Assembly: GCA_023386395.1 (NCBI GenBank)
Contig: JAEWJV010000625.1
Location: forward strand, 1 to 5,187
DNA length: 5,187 nt
Reading direction: 5' to 3'
From: Bacteroidota bacterium
GTDB lineage: Bacteria; Bacteroidota; Bacteroidia; Chitinophagales; Chitinophagaceae
Each line of letters opens with the position of its first letter. The stretch's first letter is position 1. The position numbers and the translations under genes are program-made. Below the pieces are notes generated by a model, which did not search any database, had not been told where the DNA came from, and was given only the letters and a program-made list of their open reading frames with translations. Of the stretch, positions 4,293 through 5,187 are shown piece by piece.

Positions 4293-5187
4293 ATGCTCGA
4301 CAATGCGATTCTTGCCAAAGCCTTCAGGCTAATGGTAACTGCACGCTGTATGGCCGATATTTATGAGGCCAACAGGCAGGTTTGTAAATACGTTCACTCT
4401 ACATCAAAAGGCCATGAAGCATTGCAAATTGCAACCGGCCTGCAACTGATGCCCTGTGATTTTGTAAGCCCGTATTACCGTGATGACAGTTTATTACTTT
4501 CGCTTGGTTTCACACCACACCAGTTAATGTTGCAGTTGCTGGCCAAAGCTGATGATCCTTTCTCCGGCGGCCGTTCTTATTATGCGCATGCCAGCAGCAA
4601 TGTTGCAGATAAACCTAAAATTATCCATCAAAGCAGCGCTACCGGCATGCAGGCTATACCCACCACCGGCATTGCGCAGGGCGTTAAACATCTCGAACAA
4701 TACCTGCCGCATCTTTTGCAAAAAGGCAGCAATAACGAAAACCCTGTTGTGGTTTGCAGCTTTGGCGATTACAGTATTACAGAAGGCGAAGTGAGTGAAG
4801 CTTTGCAGTTTGCCGCGCTGAAACATTTGCCCGTTATTTATCTCGTGCAGGATAACGAGTGGGGCATCAGCACTACGGCAAGGGAAGGCCGCGCTATGTA
4901 TGCTTTTGATTTTGCAATGGGTTATAAAGGTCTTGAACGGTTAAAGGTTGACGGCAGCGTTTTTGAATATGCTTATGGCGCTATGAACTATGCCATTGAT
5001 TTTGTGCGCAGGGAACGCAAGCCCATTTTGGTGCATGCAAAAGTGCCATTGCTTAACCACCATACCAGTGGTGTGCGCAAAGAATTTTACCGCAGCAAAG
5101 AAGACCTTGAACGCCACCAGGCACATGACCCTTATCTGAAGCTTAAAAATTATCTCCTTGAAAATGGTTTTGTTGAAAGCCATATCG
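4293..5187 (+). CDS. ThDP-dependent 2-oxoacid dehydrogenase E1 component, alpha-subunit region (cut by window edge)
   Basis: The frame is open from the ATG at 4293 to the right edge: 298 codons plus one base, with no stop. An in-frame TAA at 4275-4277 makes this ATG the first start. By family, E1 uses thiamine diphosphate to decarboxylate a 2-oxoacid (branched-chain, pyruvate or related) and acylate the lipoyl group of E2. Marks include SKGHEALQIATGLQL (38-52), SPYYRDDSLLLSLG (59-72), QSSATGMQAIPTTGIAQG (113-130), and the ThDP/Mg2+ motif from Gly158-Asp159 through TEGEVSEALQFAALK to Asp187-Asn188 in VQDNEWGIS. Next come VHAKVPLLNHHTSGVR (247-262) and EFYRS. The usual third residue of GDG is Tyr160 here. 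From memory, the closest relatives are long Bacteroidota proteins with alpha and beta E1 regions fused (roughly 650-700 residues), so a fused beta half may follow off-window. The substrate is most likely a branched-chain 2-oxoacid, but this is not certain. Confidence 0.9.
   Translation, partial: MLDNAILAKAFRLMVTARCMADIYEANRQVCKYVHSTSKGHEALQIATGLQLMPCDFVSPYYRDDSLLLSLGFTPHQLMLQLLAKADDPFSGGRSYYAHASSNVADKPKIIHQSSATGMQAIPTTGIAQGVKHLEQYLPHLLQKGSNNENPVVVCSFGDYSITEGEVSEALQFAALKHLPVIYLVQDNEWGISTTAREGRAMYAFDFAMGYKGLERLKVDGSVFEYAYGAMNYAIDFVRRERKPILVHAKVPLLNHHTSGVRKEFYRSKEDLERHQAHDPYLKLKNYLLENGFVESHI

Noticed and set aside
4524..4826. Open frames on both strands inside the E1 gene (also 4552-4794 plus and 4941-5183 minus)
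   Set aside because: The whole stretch is covered by the long in-frame E1 coding sequence with recognisable motifs; the others show no family features.
1..5187. A new defence, mobile or biosynthetic system
   Set aside because: All complete genes belong to well-known housekeeping or metabolic families, and nothing resembles a nuclease, transposase, toxin-antitoxin pair or CRISPR array. RadC genes can occur on mobile elements, but this one sits among core genes with no element borders.

Overview
This window looks like an ordinary housekeeping stretch from a member of the Bacteroidota, most likely a Chitinophagaceae-like bacterium. The taxonomic reading is an inference. None of the seven starts has a convincing Shine-Dalgarno sequence, some gene leaders carry elements resembling the Bacteroidota -7 box (TAnnTTTG), and the Prs, L25 and E1-type dehydrogenase sequences have the flavour I associate with that group. 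I see no CRISPR array, tRNA, rRNA, phage gene, transposase or defence system.

Layout. Two genes lie on the minus strand at the left: a membrane protein of unknown function, cut by the left edge (1-295), and radC (400-1089). A 72-base divergent gap separates radC from five genes on the plus strand: prs (1162-2115), rplY/ctc (2300-2905), pth (2967-3551), a fumarylacetoacetate hydrolase-family enzyme (3631-4242), and the start of a thiamine-diphosphate-dependent 2-oxoacid dehydrogenase E1 component (4293 to the right edge). No gene-free stretch exceeds 300 bases. The longest, 2116-2299, is packed with small repeats and hairpins. The gaps at 296-399, 3552-3630 and 4243-4292 hold little beyond weak promoter candidates.

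How the genes fit together. The order prs - rplY/ctc - pth is an old synteny also known from Bacillus subtilis. It joins PRPP supply for nucleotide synthesis, the 5S rRNA-binding protein L25, and recycling of peptidyl-tRNA. Here that block is interrupted twice: by a repeat-rich spacer between prs and rplY, and by a strong intrinsic terminator between rplY and pth. The FAH-family enzyme and the E1 dehydrogenase act on small 2-oxo or diketo acids and are probably separate metabolic units. RadC belongs to a widespread JAMM-motif family whose repair role is uncertain.

The most notable observation is in Prs. The otherwise conserved SPD(x)G motif reads APAVG, so alanine replaces the aspartate that in characterised enzymes is an active-site metal ligand, while the other catalytic signatures are intact. 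A second atypical active-site signature is GDY in place of GDG in the ThDP motif of the E1 component. The other leads are the repeat-rich spacer and the rplY/pth terminator.
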